Source: Silene conica (lineage: Eukaryota; Streptophyta; Magnoliopsida; Caryophyllales; Caryophyllaceae). From it: a stretch of DNA of 64,000 bases. The number at the start of each line of letters is the position of its first letter. The stretch's first letter is position 1. Of the stretch, positions 8,940 through 22,117 are shown one piece after another. The notes beneath the pieces were generated by a model that worked only from the letters and a program-made list of their open reading frames with translations, was not told the DNA's origin and did no database searches. The stretch covers positions 37,950,790 to 38,014,789 of the forward strand of contig CM055314.2 of the NCBI GenBank assembly GCA_029255685.2. The letters are read 5' to 3'. Made by a program: the position numbers and the translations under genes.

Positions 8940-11900
8940 CTAATTGAGTTGCATTTTAGCTAACCATACACAATCTGCCTGGGATAATCTCCCCTTTGTG
9001 CTACTCTTAAATTTCCTGCCTATTATGTCCTTCACTTGCTGGGCCACAATTTCAGGCCTTTGAACCACCTTCTGGATACGAGCCTCATTCCTCTGCATCC
9101 AAATGCTATACCAACTAGCTAAAACAGTAGCATTTGTTATGTTCTTCCTGCACCTGCCCCATCTTTTCCTGGCAATTAGAACCAAAATCCCAGCACTGGT
9201 CAGAGTCGTTCCCAACCAGTCACCCAAGATCTGTAACAATTTCCTACTAAAGCTACACTCCACAAACAGATGCTTGTGGGATTCAGTCTGAGCCCAACAT
9301 ATACAGCATTGATCATCAGAGCTAACGTGAAACTGAAACAATTTGTCTTTTAACATCAAAGCTTCTTGAATAACTAACCAGGATATGAAACAATGCTTAG
9401 GTACAGCCCCAGAGTGCCATATAGGCTTGTACCAGAGAACACTGTCCCTTTTCTCCCTTAGCCACCCATAACATCCCTTCACAGTGTACCTGCCAGAACC
9501 AATACTCCACACCTCATCAATGAAACCAGCTTTTATCTCATCCTTAACCCCACAAATCTTCTTCCAATACCATGAAGACTTAGGAGCAGGAATAAAATCA
9601 TGCCAATCCCTTTCCTTTAAATAGACTGAGTGAACCCATTTAACCCATAATCTATCTGGTTGATCATAAATCCACCAGACTAGCTTACCAACAAGAGCAG
9701 TATTCCACACAAGCCCTTGCATAAGCCCTAAACCTCCTTCCTTCTTTGGTACACAAACCCTATGCCAGCCAATTGCAGGAACCTTATTGTATTCAGCATG
9801 ACCCTCCCAAAGAAAATTCCTGCAAATGCTTTCAACTCTATGAATCACTCCTTTTGGTAGTATAAACATTGAAGCCCAATAACTATGCATCGTAGATAGA
9901 ACAGAATCCACCAGTGTGAGCCTACCTGCATAGGATAAATGTCTGGAGCCATAGCTATGAATCTTATCAGTTATTTTAGCAATCAGGCACCCACAATCTC
10001 TTTTTTTAAGCCTACCAGCAGTAATGGGGACCCCCAAATACTTAAACGGCAGTTCTCCTTCTGTAAACCCTGATACAGCCTTTATTTCTCTTTTCAAAGA
10101 ACTACTTACACCATTAAAATAGCAACAAGACTTCTGAGAATTCATTCTTAGCCCAGAGGCTTCAGAGAAAGCAGCATAAGACCTTAGCAAGACCATAATA
10201 GAATGAGCATTCCCTTTACAAAACATCAACAAATCATCTGCAAACATGAGATGAGTAAGCTTGGTAGATTTGCAGAGAGGACGATACTGAAAATGCAGCT
10301 TATCAGTAGCACATTTAAGGATTCTACTCAAATACTCCATGCATAAGGTAAATAGCAAGGGTGACATTGGATCACCTTGCCTCAAACCCTTCTTCCCTGG
10401 AAAAAAAACCAAAGCATTCACCATTGAGGGAGATAGAAAAGGTAGCAGTAGTAACACACTCCATAACCAACTTCTGAAACTTCTCAGGGAATTTAAAAGC
10501 ACTCAATAATTCCCTCAAGAAACACCAACTGACAGAGTCATAGGCTTTCATCAAATCCATCTTGAACATACATCTTGCTGAGCATTGCTGTCTATTGTAC
10601 ATTCTCACTAAATCTTGACATATCAAGATATTCTCAATGATGCTCCTACCTTTAATAAATCCACCCTGATTAAGACTGATCAAATCAGGCAGAACCAAAG
10701 ATAATCTGTTACACATCAGCTTAGTAATGCATTTATACAATACATTACAACAAGCTATAGGTCGGAATTGGGTCACATGAGTGGGCATCTTACATTTAGG
10801 AATCAGAGTAAGAATAGTTGTATTGAGCTGCTTCAACAGACTCCCAGAATTGAAAACATCTTTTACTGCATTGCACACCTCTCCCCCTATAACCTCCTAA
10901 GAATCCTTAAAAAAGGCACTTGAATAACCATCTGGACCTGGGGATTTTTGCTCAGGAATGGCAAAAATAACCTCTTTAATCTCAGCATCAGTAACCTCCT
11001 GCAGCAATACCTAGTAGTGACCCTCATTGCAAATAATACCAGATCTGATAATAGGAACATTAACAGGTTCTGTCTTCTCCTCCTTCCCAAGTAACTGGCC
11101 ATAATAGTCCAGAAAAGCTTCTTGAATCCCCTGAGGATCATCATAAGTGTTGCCATGTCTGTCTGTAATGCTTAACACCTGATTCCTCACAAACTGTTTT
11201 TTAATTACACCATGGAAGAATTTAGTGTTATAGTCCCCTTCCTTCAACCAATTAACTTTAGCTTTTTGGGTAAGGAAATGATAACAGGCCTCCTTAAGCT
11301 CCTTATACTCCATCAAAGCTATCCTTTCCTTCTCAATCCATTCACCCTCTCCCACATGGCCAGCAATCTGCCTCTGAATAAACTCAACATTCTTCAAAGC
11401 CAACATAGTACTCTTTTCAATGTCCCAAGAATTATCTCTATTGTACTGTCTAAAATTTTGCTTCAGATTCTTCAGTTTTTGAGTAAGACAATACATTTTG
11501 GTCCCCATCACAGGCAAATTCCACCAGTTAGCCAAAGTAGTCAAATAATAAGACGTTTTACCCCACATATTTGCATACTTAAAAGGCTTCTTATAATGAT
11601 CTTTTTGCAATCTGCTCTTTAGGATGCAAGGATTGTGATCAAAATCCCCTTCTGGCATATAGTGAGCATACATATCAGCCATCTGTCTACTCCATTCTCC
11701 ATTAATAAGAGTTCTATCTAGTCTGCTATAAGTTCTTGTAGCCACTTCCTGCTTGTTATTCCAAGTAAACAAGGAGCCCATAGCAGGACTGTCAAAGAGA
11801 TCACACTGCCTAACACAATTTCTGAATTCATTAATCTCCACATCAGTACAACTTCCTCCTAGCCTTTCTGTGTGAGCAAGAACTGTATTAAAGTCACCAC

Positions 11901-12315
11901 AGACTAACCAAGGACCCTTCACTACTATATGTAACTTGCATAATTGATCCCACAAAGCATGCCTTCCATTCAAGTCATTAAAACCATACACCATAGATAA
12001 CCAAAATTCTTTACTAGATGCAATTTCTGTCACCTTCATATTAATACATTGTGCTGAATAATCATAAAAATCAATGTGAAAAATAGAAGGATTCCATAAA
12101 ACCCATATTCTTCCCCCTTTATGACATCTATTGTTGGTAAACAAGCTCCACCCATCCAATAGTATACCATTCAAACTCTGAAGAGACAAGGCTTTCACCT
12201 TAGTCTCTAGAAGACCAAACAAACCCACCTTATTCATATGAAGGAACCATTTAACATGCCTTTGCTTAGTAGGGTTGTTTAGTCCTCTTACATTCCAAAA
12301 TCCAATGTTATACAT
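8940..12315 (-). pseudogene. LINE ORF2: endonuclease and reverse transcriptase, broken
   Basis: ORF2 of a plant L1 would nick target DNA and reverse-transcribe the element. The N-terminal third is an AP-endonuclease-like domain, with motifs such as GDFN and SRLDR. The centre is an RT with FADD. The C-terminal part resembles zf-RVT (CxxC-type cysteines and a conserved WxxG-like region). I set the start at the ATG at 12315; an upstream GTG at 12345 is in frame but less likely. Damage: TAG at 11011-11013, TAG at 10897-10899, and an extra base in an eight-A run at 10401-10408 that shifts the RT frame. No RNase H domain is seen. It cannot make a full product. Confidence 0.93.
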
Positions 12316-12405
12316 CCCCCACCAAATGGTGAGAGACAATACCACTTATCCCAATTCCTTCCTTAGGTGTGTTAGATCTATTCAGGGCATCTAAGAAGGA
12401 CGGTT

Positions 12406-13407
12406 TGTGGGGAATATAGCATGTATTCACCCTAAACTTGCAGGATTATAATGAAAAATACAGTTGTGTTTATAGTCATAAGATTAAAAAGGATAAGAAA
12501 AAGAATTCAACCTTTGGTCCTTTGTGCTTATGGCCTAAGAACAGGAATTAAAGTAAATTCCCTCCTATAACTTGCACCCAAGACTTGATTGAGATGATGC
12601 CGCGTGTGCTAGAAAATACTCTCCAATTGCCTTGCAATATGGGGAGAGCTTTTGTGAGATTTTAGATGTGAGATCTGAGTTTTGGGAAAAAGATATTCTC
12701 AAAACCCTAATTTTACCTTGAGATTTATTAAACAGTGCATCAAGAGTATTTGATATAAGGAGAAGGACTCTCCTTATATACTACACTTGGCCGGCCAAAA
12801 TTGATGTCGGGTAGGAGTGGGCTTTCCACTCTTACCTTATTCCAATGCGTGATTCGACCCATTTAGCTATAATTTATTCGCGGGTTTTATTTATAAATCG
12901 TAACATGTTATCAGTTATTAATACAGTCGATATATTAATAATGGTCTGATAAAATACGATATTGTATAATTACCTAAATTAATATAACTTTTTATATTAA
13001 TTTGCGAATACAATATTTAATTAAATATAACCGTTTATATTTAATTTACGAATTAAACATGTAATCCGTATTAGCTAAAATTATTTAATCCGTATTAAAT
13101 AATAATCTCAACATCTTATTGACTAATTTAATAGTCAATACCTCTGACTAACTGTTTAGTCATATCCGGCATAAATGTGATTGTATTTTCATACCTTCAC
13201 ATCTCTCAAACGTGTCCTATAGGTGTGACGTATAGGGACCAGTTGATCACCGCCATCCGTATGATAATAACGTCAAACTTATCTAGCAAGCCAACCGTTA
13301 TTGATAAACGTGGATCAACTGGTAATAATACAGAAGTATGCCCTTGTGATCCTTAAAGAGATTTAATAAGTCATTGTACTTAATTGTCAAGGACACCAGC
13401 CCCAACA
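12406..13407 (-). repeat. 3' LTR of copia copy III
   Basis: This LTR is 1002 bases and ends beside the polypurine tract at 13408 onward. It has the full AT-rich stretch that is shortened in the partner LTR at 20010-20968. An 11-base inverted repeat (12753-12763 and 12769-12779) contains the TATA-like box. Confidence 0.93.
12753..12780 (-). promoter_or_regulatory. TATA-like box in an 11-base inverted repeat (copy III LTR)
   Basis: The arms ATATAAGGAGA and TCTCCTTATAT are perfectly complementary around a five-base loop. TATATAAGGA on the minus strand is a candidate TATA box. The partner LTR carries the same structure near 20356-20385. Confidence 0.5.
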
Positions 13408-14268
13408 ATCTCCCACTTGTCCGTACAAGGGTATGTGCAATGACGTTATCACACTACATGTGGAGGACACAAGCTCCAACAAACTCCCACTTGTCCGTAC
13501 AAGTGTAGGTGCGATAACCGAATCTCATATCCTTTTAAATTTCTCCCACTCAATGTAAGACAATTTGCAAATCCGCATTCGCAAAGGTCGTATCTCACAA
13601 GCGATCTGTATCAAGAGTGGTTTCCCCGACTAGAGAGTAACTTAACTGATAAAACGAATCTGTATTCGAGCATGGCCATGCATTTCAGTTACTACTCCTC
13701 GAGTGGCCCTGAGAAATGATAAAATCCTGATAAGGGTTTGGATATTTCCCTCAACTCGAATCCTGCCGATATCGCCCAGCATGAAATAACCCAGAAAAAA
13801 TCCTCTTGGCCCCTGTTACGGTGACCGTGGGAAAGAAACCAAAGTTACCCAAAATCTGTCTTAATCTCAAGAAACAGTTGAAAGTCAAAAGACTCGACTC
13901 TAAGGAACACTATGGAGGTCCTATCCACGACCTGGCACCCAATGTTATAAAACATTTAGGACTCCATAACGATGTCACGGGGTGTCCTACGAGATATCCG
14001 TATAACTCGCCTTTGTGATTGGTCAGTCATCCACGTGACTTATGGCTCGTTGAACCCACCATCAACCAACGTCACAAAATGATTACCTGAGTTATCAGCT
14101 CAAGTGGGTAATCAAGGACTAAAACGATGTAATGTTAATCAGTTCACTTTGTGGTGTTCAAAATTGGCGTACAATTCCACATGAAAAACAAAACATTTTA
14201 TATCATAACAATAAGGTTGAATAGAGTACACGAGAAAATGAATTATTACATGAATTCATAAAAGAGTA
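13408..14268 (-). other. 3' tail of copia copy III
   Basis: This is about 860 bases between the gag-pol stop and the 3' LTR, with no sense-strand gene. It ends in two similar polypurine tracts. The inner one, near 13480-13500, is followed by an LTR-start-like sequence (TGTTGGAGC on the minus strand). The outer one borders the real LTR. A 70-codon frame on the plus strand (13806-14018) starts only with TTG and is not supported as a gene. Confidence 0.85.
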
Positions 14269-17200
14269 CTACAACTTAGGAACACATCCAATTCCCATGG
14301 AATGAATGTGCCCTTCATGCTTATCACGTGGTAATGCTTTTGTGAGAGGATCAGCTATGTTGTCATCCGTAGCGATCTTTTCAATAAAAATCTCCTTTTG
14401 CTCCACGTAATCTCTGATTAGATGAGCTTTCCGTTGTACATGCCTAGCCTTGCTGCTAGACTTATGCTCCTTAGCTTGGAAGATGGCACCGCTATTGTCA
14501 CAATAGACGGTGATTGGGTCATTCGAACTAGGCACTACTGATAGTCCTTGTAAGAATTGACGCATCCATATTGCTTCCTTAGCTGCTTCTGAGGCGGCAT
14601 AGTACTCGGACTCAGTCGTAGAATCTGCTGTAACACTCTGTTTAGAACTTTTCCAGCTGACAGCAGCGCCATTAAGAGTAAAGACAAATCCAGACTGAGA
14701 TTTCGAGTCATCTCGATCTGTTTGGAAGTTAGCATCTGCGTAACCCGTGGCGCAGAGCGTTGAGTCGCCTCCATAAGTCAATCCCCAATCTTTAGTCCTC
14801 CGTAGGTACTTAAGAATGTTTTTCACGGCCATCCAGTGTGGTTCACCTGGATGAGCTTGGAATCGACTGGTCATACTCAATGCATATGCAACGTCTGGAC
14901 GTGTGCATATCATGGCATACATGATCGATCCTATTGCCGAGGCATAAGGAATCCGACTCATGCGCTCTTTCTCTTCCACTGACTTAGCTTCTTGAGTCTT
15001 GCTCAAGTGAAGCCCAGGAGTCATGGGAAGGAACCCCTTCTTGGAGTTCGTCATACTGAATCTCTCCAGAATCTTCTCTATATAAGACTCCTGACTGAGA
15101 GACAACATCCGTCGTGATCTATCCCTGTAGATACGGATGCCCAAAATTCTTTGTGCCTCTCCCAGATCTTTCATCTGAAAATGGTTTTTCAACCATGCTT
15201 TAACCGAAGATAAGAGAGGTATGTCATTCCCAATCAAGAGTATGTCATCGACATACAGTACTAGGAATACAATCTTACTCCCACTCGACTTGATATAGAG
15301 ACATGGTTCCTCGACTGATCGAATGAACCCATTCTCTTTTATCACTTGGTCGAAGCGATGATTCCAACTCCGCGATGCTTGCTTAAGTCCATAGATGGAA
15401 CGCTTAAGCTTGCAAACTTTCTTAGGATGTGCTGGATCGATAAAACCCTCGGGTTGTACCATGTACAACTCTTCCTCCAAATAACGGTTTAAGAAGGCGG
15501 TTTTAACGTCCATTTGCCATATTTCATAGTCATGAAATGCGGCGATCGCTAAGATAATCCGAATGGAACGTAGCATGACTACGGGTGCAAAGATCTCATC
15601 GTAGTGCAAGCCTGGCACTTGGGTGAAACCTTTAGCAACTAGTCTAGCCTTATGGATATCTTGTTGTCCTTCCACGGCATGCTTTATCTTGTAAAGCCAT
15701 TTGCATTGAAGGGGACGTACCTTTGCAGGTAGGTCCACAAGATCCCACACGTTGTTCTCATACATGGAGTCCATCTCGGATTGCATGGCTTCTAGCCATA
15801 GCTTTGAGTCAGAACTGGTCATGGCACCTTTATAGGTTGTGGGTTCATTACCCTCTAGGAGTAAGACGTCATCTGTATCGTGTTCCTCGACCATACCAAT
15901 GTATCTGTCCGGTGGAATAGAGACTCTTCCTGACCTCCTAGGTTCCTCAGGGATATCTACCGCAGCCTCGGTTGAAGGTACTGTTTCCTCCAATGGTTGC
16001 TCGGTAGTTGGTTCTTGAACCTCCGATAACTCGAAGGTTCTATTACTCGACTTGTTCTCGAGAAATTCTTTGTCTAAGAACGTCGCACTAGCCGCAACAA
16101 AAACACGTTGTTCGGTAGGCGAGTAGAAGTAATGACCAAACGTTCCCTTTGGATAGCCTATAAAGTATGTCTTGACCGATCGCGGGCCGAGCTTATCCTC
16201 GTGTCTCCACTTGACATAAGCCTCGCAGCCCCAAACCCGAATAAAGGACAAGTTAGGGACCGTTCCCTTCCATAACTCGAATGGAGTCTTGTCAACAGCT
16301 TTAGACGGACTTCGGTTAAGTATTAGAGCGGCCGACAAAAGAGCATAGCCCCACAATGAATCAGGCACAACGGTGTGACTCATCATGGATCGAACCATAT
16401 CAAGTAAAGTTCGATTTCTCCGTTCGGACACACCATTTAATTGTGGTGTTCCAGGTGGAGTCAACTGTAGCACGATCCCACAGTCTTTTAGGTGTTGATC
16501 AAACTCGCGTGAAAGATACTCACCACCACGATCCGAGCGTAGTGCTTTAATCTTTCTACCCAGCTGGTTCTGTACCCGATTCTGGTATTCTTTGAACTTG
16601 TCAAAGGATTCACTTTTATGTTTCATCAAGTAGACATAGCCATATCTACTCAAATCATCCGTGAAAGTGATGAAATACCTATAGCCTTCTCGTGCGTTGA
16701 TCGACATAGGGCCACATACGTCCGTATGTATGAGTCCTAATAGGTCGGCAGCGCGCATTCCAACACCTTTGAAGGAAATACGAGTCATTTTGCCGATGAG
16801 ACATGATTCACACGTGCCATATGATTCGAAATCAAAGGGCAATATAGCTCCATTCTGTATGAGCTGTTTTACGCGTTTCTCATTTATGTGTCCCATACGA
16901 CAATGCCATAAGTAAGTTTGATCTTTGTCACCTACCTTTAATCTTTTATTATTCACATGTAATATCTCGGTAGTTTGATCTAAAACATAAATTCCATTCA
17001 TGGAAACTGCCTTGCCATAAATCATATTGTGTAAGGAGAAAATACAGCTATTATTCTCTATTACAAATGAAAAGCCGAGTTTGTCAAGTGCAGAAACTGA
17101 AATAATGTTTTTGGATAAACTAGGAACATAATAACAGTTATATAAAAATAACTCGAATCCACTTGGAAGCTGGATCACGTATGTTCCCTTCGAGACTGCA

Positions 17201-18300
17201 GCAACGCGTGCTCCATTCCCGACTCGCAGGTCCACCTCACCCTTGATTAGGGGTTCTTGGTTTCGGAGGCCCTGCACATGATTACATAGATGAGAACCAC
17301 AACCAGTATCAAGTACCCAAGTTCCGCAACTTGCATGGTTAATCTCAATCATGTGAATAAAAGAAGAAGAAGACATACCAACAGGAGTAACGCGACCTGC
17401 TTTAATGTCCTCCCGATACACGGGGCAGGAGCGCCTCCAATGCCCAGTCTTGTGGCAATGGTGACATTCCATGCTAGTATCCTTGCTCTTTATCTTGCCC
17501 TGTGAGTTGCTTGACTCACCTGGCCCACTCTAAGTAAATCCTGGTTTCTTGAACCTGGGCCTACCTACCGCTAGGTCGCCTTGAGCTTTAGCCTTCCCTT
17601 TACCTTTTCCCTTACTTTTGATCATGAGAACATCCTGCTTTAGACTCCCACTCAACTTTAGATCCTTCTCAGTCTGTACGAGAAGGGAGTGGAGCTCATG
17701 GGGAGTCTTCTTCATGTCGTTCATGTAGTAGTTGGCCCTAAAGAGGGCGAACCCATCATGAAGCGAATGAAGCATGCGATCAACGATGATGTTCTCACTG
17801 ATCTTGCAGTTTAGGGACTCCAGTTTCTCGATATTCTCAATCATGTTGAGAATATGTGGGCTAACAGCTTGGCCCTTCTGGAGTTTCGCCTCAAAGAAGC
17901 GACAGGTATGCTCATAAGAAACGATTCTCGGAGCCTTGGAGAATTCGTTAGTGAGCGTGGTGAAAATCTTGTTTGCACCATGGGTTATGAAGCGTCTTTG
18001 CAAATTGGATTCCATTGCATAGATGAGTACGTTCTTTATCGCACCCGCTTCCATAACGAAATCGCTATGAGCGCGAATTTCGTTGGCTCTAGCTCCAGTT
18101 CCTGGGTGTGGCGGAATGGGCTCAGTTAAGAACTTGAGCTTTCCGTCAGCAATGGCAGCATTCCGTAGTGCTGCCTCCCAGTCAGAGAAGTTTGACCCAT
18201 CATTCCTCAGTCTAGTTGACTGATTCATGGAGTCCATGAAGGCTTTTAGCCAGGATTCACGTGCTAGCTTGGCACTTGGCATTGGGTCTTCACCAGCCAT
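14269..18300 (-). pseudogene. gag-pol: Copia gag-pol with one in-frame stop (copy III)
   Basis: The frame aligns end to end with copy I. It has the gag region, CCHC knuckle, protease (DTG), integrase (HHCC and DD35E), RT (YVDD) and RNase H. A single TAG at 17530-17532, where copy I has an AAG lysine codon, cuts gag after about 256 residues, just before the knuckle. Everything downstream stays open for 1067 codons from an internal ATG at 17472. Residue 939 is Arg, as in copy I. A natural gag-pol readthrough stop is unlikely because the other copies lack it. Confidence 0.93.
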
Positions 18301-18337
18301 TTTAGTTTTACAGCACTTTTAATGAACGTGTTCTACA

Positions 18338-18638
18338 CTGAAAAGAAGATAAAACAAAACCATATAAGCAACTTATTGTTGTGATTTAAGTCTATATTAA
18401 ATTGAATTTAAACTCGTAGACTCATGCATTTATATAATTGATATCCCTCAAGAATTATATAAACGATCCCAAGACTCAATTTCCGTATATTGATAAGCCC
18501 ACAGTTTGGCTAATTCCAATCGTTGGAACTCTTGGTCGATAGATTTCCGTATATCTATCTATTAGTCCATCTCAGTCACTGGAATATTATCGAGTGACCA
18601 TGATGTTGAGATAAAATAAATCATCTGTTCCCACTTAC
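18338..18638 (-). other. Possible leader intron in copy III
   Basis: The same donor and acceptor as in copy I occur at matching positions, with a pyrimidine-rich tract before CAG. Inferred from the signals only. Confidence 0.42.
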
Positions 18639-19660
18639 CCGACGTAGAAGGGGTCATATTATGCCTACCGACGAAGAAGGGATTCATGGGAGGCTGATTT
18701 ATAAAGACTAATCTCAATTTTTGGTTATACGAGGAAGACCCCATCAACTCTTATTTATCCATATTTAAGTGAACTAAAAACTAGCATTTGCGTGAATGAA
18801 TTAAATAAAGTGATGGCTTTTAAATTGACATGTGACATCTGTATTGTCACAGAAAACTAACGCGTAACCTCTACATGAGTAAGTTTTCAGGCATGATATA
18901 GGTGGTTTGGTTTTTAGGCGGAATATGATGCAAGCTATTATCGATGAAAGCATAAAATGAAAGCAATAAACGTAAATAAAAGTCCTAGTGTGGCCTACCC
19001 TACCAAAATAAACATAAAACAACTTGGAATCCACCGTTGGACCCTAGAAGCTTGTCTTGATGTTCCATCTTGGTCCTTGCAGCGGGAGTGAGCATCCGGT
19101 CTCTGTCTTGTCTTTGGTCTTCACAAAATTACTAATTTAAATTACAAAAGTAATCCTAGATACATTCTAATTTAAATACAAAAGTAATTACATGGCAAAA
19201 ACCCAAAACGGAGATTCAAGATCTCAAAATTACAAGCAAGATCGTGTCCCATCATTACGGTAACACAATCTTCTAAGGCCACACTAAGTTACAACCGTTT
19301 GCAAAAATTAAATACGTTATTGAAAGCATTCAAGGCATTCACAAGACGATAAATAAAATGCATCAACTAAATTAAAATCCATACATGACATAATACTGTT
19401 ATTATGATTAACAAATTTTTACCAAACCACCTTTTAGGATTAAAATTATGGGATTATACCGTTTTAACCACTTTAATTTTAATAAGTTTATAATCCTATT
19501 ATTTTAAACCGTTTTAAAATAATATGTATCAAACGAGGGTGAACCGTTTCACAAAATTAATAATATACTATTTCCGTATATAGTATATTACTAAAGGCCA
19601 TGTGAAAATAAAACATGTTATTTTCGGAAATAAAAAAAAAAACGAGTCTGTTACAGGGGT

Positions 19661-19914
19661 GGTCTACCAACCGGAAAAACAGGTCTACCGACCACCTGAC
19701 GAAAAAAAAAAAAAAAATTTTTTTTTTATTTTTTATTTTTTTATTTTTTTTTAAGCAGAATGGTCGACCGACCCGAAAAAACAGGTCGACCGACCACAAA
19801 ACACGAAACCGAGTTTCTGAACACGATTTCTCACAAAGGAAACTGTTTTGAAAAAAAAAAACAGAAAACTCACACAGGGGCGGTCGACCGACCGCTATAA
19901 CTGGTCGACCGACC
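19661..19914. repeat. Three pairs of GGTCGACCGACC boxes in leader of copy III
   Basis: Boxes start at 19661 (GGTCTACCAACC), 19682 (GGTCTACCGACC), 19762, 19784, 19882 and 19903 (the last four are exact GGTCGACCGACC). Steps within pairs are 21, 22 and 21 bases. Confidence 0.95.
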
Positions 19915-20009
19915 GACACGGCGGCAGAAACGAGATTTTTCAAAAACTTTTAAATAAACTTATGAAAAACACAAAAGTAAAATTTTCATGGCCTGGCTCT
20001 GATACCACT

Positions 20010-20968
20010 TGTGGGGAATATAGCATGTATTCACCCTAAACTTGCAGGATTATAATGAAAAATACAGTTGTGTTTATAGTCATAAGATTAAAAAGGATAA
20101 GAAAAAGAATTCAACCTTTGGTCCTTTGTGCTTATGGCCTAAGAACAGGAATTAAAGTAAATTCCCTCCTATAACTTGCACCCAAGACTTGATTGAGATG
20201 ATGCCGCGTGTGCTAGAAAATACTCTCCAATTGCCTTGCAATATGGGGAGAGCTTTTGTGAGGTTTTAGATGTGAGATCTGAGTTTTGGGAAAAAGATAT
20301 TCTCAAAACCCTAATTTTACCTTGAGATTTATTAAACAGTGCATCAAGAGTATTTGATATAAGGAGAAGGACTCTCCTTATATACTACACTTGGCCGGCC
20401 GAAATTGATGTCGGGTAGGAGTGGGCTTTCCACTCTTACCTTATTCCAATGCGTGATTCGACCCATTTAGCTATAATTTATTCGCGGGTTTTATTTATAA
20501 ATCGTAACATGTTATCAGTTATTAATACAGTCGATATATTAATAATGGTCTGATAAAATACGATATTGTATAATTACCTAAATTAATATAACCGTTTATA
20601 TTTAATTTACGAATTAAACATGTAATCCGTATTAGCTAAAATTATTTAATCCGTATTAAATAATAATCTCAACATCTTATTGACTAATTTAATAGTCAAT
20701 ACCTCTGACTAACTGTTTAGTCATATCCGGCATAAATGTGATTGTATTTTCATACCTTCACATCTCTCAAACGTGTCCTATAGGTGTGACGTATAGGGAC
20801 CAGTTGATCACCGCCATCCGTATGACAATAACGTCAAACTTATCTAGCAAGCCAACCGTTATTGATAAACGTGGATCAACTGGTAATAATACAGAAGTAT
20901 GCCCTTGTGATCCTTAAAGAGATTTAATAAGTCATTGTACTTAATTGTCAAGGACACCAGCCCCAACA
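20010..20968 (-). repeat. 5' LTR of copia copy III
   Basis: This LTR is 959 bases, TG to CA on the minus strand. It lacks about 43 bases present in the 3' LTR, apparently lost between short repeats of AATATAAC. Otherwise it is nearly identical to 12406-13407. Confidence 0.93.
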
Positions 20969-21061
20969 CTGTTGACCAAACGTATGCATACTACAAGCTC
21001 CTTCAATTGTCTCTTGTCTACTCATCCTAACAACAAGTTTCAGAGGAGTATTACCCATTGA

Positions 21062-22117
21062 TTATGTTCCATCCCTATGCCATACCGCAGGAGTCCTGAG
21101 AGGTATTTCCACAAGTGGAGCAATCACCACTGGTTCAGGCACTGCCTTTGGAACTGGTTCTTTGATCCTCCATTCTTTCACAGGTTTATGTTTCCCAGGA
21201 ATAGAATCCTTCTTCCCCTTCCTACATTCCTGAGAAACATGACCTATCCCTTGACAAGTTTGGCATAAAACTGGTTTCCACTCATATTCAACATCCACAA
21301 ACACCAGCTCGCCATTTTCATCTAAAAATTTAACTATATCAGGTAATTTTTTCCCAAACACCAGTTCAATCATTACTCTAGCATAGCCTATCCTCGTTTT
21401 AGTTTCAGTTGCTTGGTCACATTTAATATAATCACCCAGTAACCCAGCAATTTTCTCCAATCCTTTTCCCCATAACTTCAGAGACAGCTTATGAAATTTA
21501 ACCCAAACTGGGACAGATTGAACAACATGCTTAACTAAATCAACATCTGTAGACCAAGGCTTAACTATAAGGGGTTTGTTATCAAATAAGAAATGACCCT
21601 GTTTGAGAACTGCATCCACAGCCTCCTTCGTTTTAAACCTAACAAGGAAGACTCCCTTAGGTAAAAAAGAAAGAGTATCCACCTGATGCTGCATCCAGAG
21701 TCTACGAATGAAACCCTCTATCACCTCCCAGGGAGGATTAGCTCCTAAGATGAAACAATAAACAGAGAATTTCCAATGATCTAACTCAATCTGGACTTCT
21801 TCTTCTGTAAATTGTAACAACTCACCTTCTTCTTCAATGACTTCCATTGTATGATTTTCTGGTACCTCCAACACTTCATCTTCCATTCCCCCTTCCACCA
21901 AGGAATCCAGAGGTAAAGCAGCAATCCCCATAATGGCTCCCATGGAACGCTCCTTATGAACATCCTGGCTTGATGGACCTGCATTTTGATTTAGTAAAGG
22001 AAATTCTTCATCAGTAGTATTTGATAAGAGAGAAAATTTATTATTAGTATTTTTGTGATGTTTTTTCTGAGTATTATTTGCTCCAGATCTATTCACGGAA
22101 TTCATGGCGGCTGTCAT
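21062..22117 (-). CDS. LINE ORF1: DUF4283-type RNA-binding protein with CCHC knuckle
   Basis: This 351-residue protein is the ORF1 of the L1 element and would bind the element RNA. Residues about 110-250 look like the DUF4283 domain common in plant LINE ORF1 proteins. A zinc knuckle (CQTCQGIGHVSQEC) follows near residue 290. The N-terminus is polar with acidic stretches, and the C-terminus is proline-rich. The start is an ATG about 80 bases from the 5' end of the element. The frame is open, but ORF2 is broken, so any function would need a partner element in trans. About 150 bases separated it from ORF2 before copia III inserted. Confidence 0.9.
   Translation of the reverse strand: MTAAMNSVNRSGANNTQKKHHKNTNNKFSLLSNTTDEEFPLLNQNAGPSSQDVHKERSMGAIMGIAALPLDSLVEGGMEDEVLEVPENHTMEVIEEEGELLQFTEEEVQIELDHWKFSVYCFILGANPPWEVIEGFIRRLWMQHQVDTLSFLPKGVFLVRFKTKEAVDAVLKQGHFLFDNKPLIVKPWSTDVDLVKHVVQSVPVWVKFHKLSLKLWGKGLEKIAGLLGDYIKCDQATETKTRIGYARVMIELVFGKKLPDIVKFLDENGELVFVDVEYEWKPVLCQTCQGIGHVSQECRKGKKDSIPGKHKPVKEWRIKEPVPKAVPEPVVIAPLVEIPLRTPAVWHRDGT

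Larger units (their letters stand above)
18301..20009 (-). other. Untranslated leader of copia copy III
   Basis: The leader is homologous to that of copy I and has no supported gene. The primer-binding site TGGTATCAGAGCC lies next to the LTR (about 19994-20006). Donor GTAAGT (from 18638) and acceptor TTTTCAG (to 18338) bound a possible 301-base intron. An A/T homopolymer-rich stretch lies at 19700-19755. Confidence 0.85.
12406..20968 (-). mobile_element. Ty1/copia copy III, complete structure, inserted in the LINE
   Basis: Both LTRs, the leader, gag-pol and the tail are present on the minus strand. The flanks CGGTT (12401-12405) and CTGTT (20969-20973) match at four of five bases and are taken as the target duplication. 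The two LTRs differ at about three sites plus one deletion of about 43 bases, so the insertion is recent. One stop codon in gag-pol is the only coding defect seen. Confidence 0.93.

Noticed and set aside
13806..14018. 70-codon plus-strand frame as a real gene
   Set aside because: It starts with TTG, is antisense to a retroelement tail, and is shared only among near-identical copies.
17530..17532. Programmed gag-pol readthrough stop in copia copy III
   Set aside because: Copies I and IV have a lysine codon there, so this is a mutation of one copy.
18562..18747. Leader frame seen in copy III and, longer, in copy IV (25269-25538) as a conserved small protein
   Set aside because: The matching frame has an early stop in copy I and in copy V, so the sequence is conserved but the coding is not.
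19615..20039. Frames at 19615-19851 and 19848-20039 in the leader of copy III
   Set aside because: They run through homopolymer tracts and the palindrome boxes, start in untranslated leader, and are absent from the other copies.
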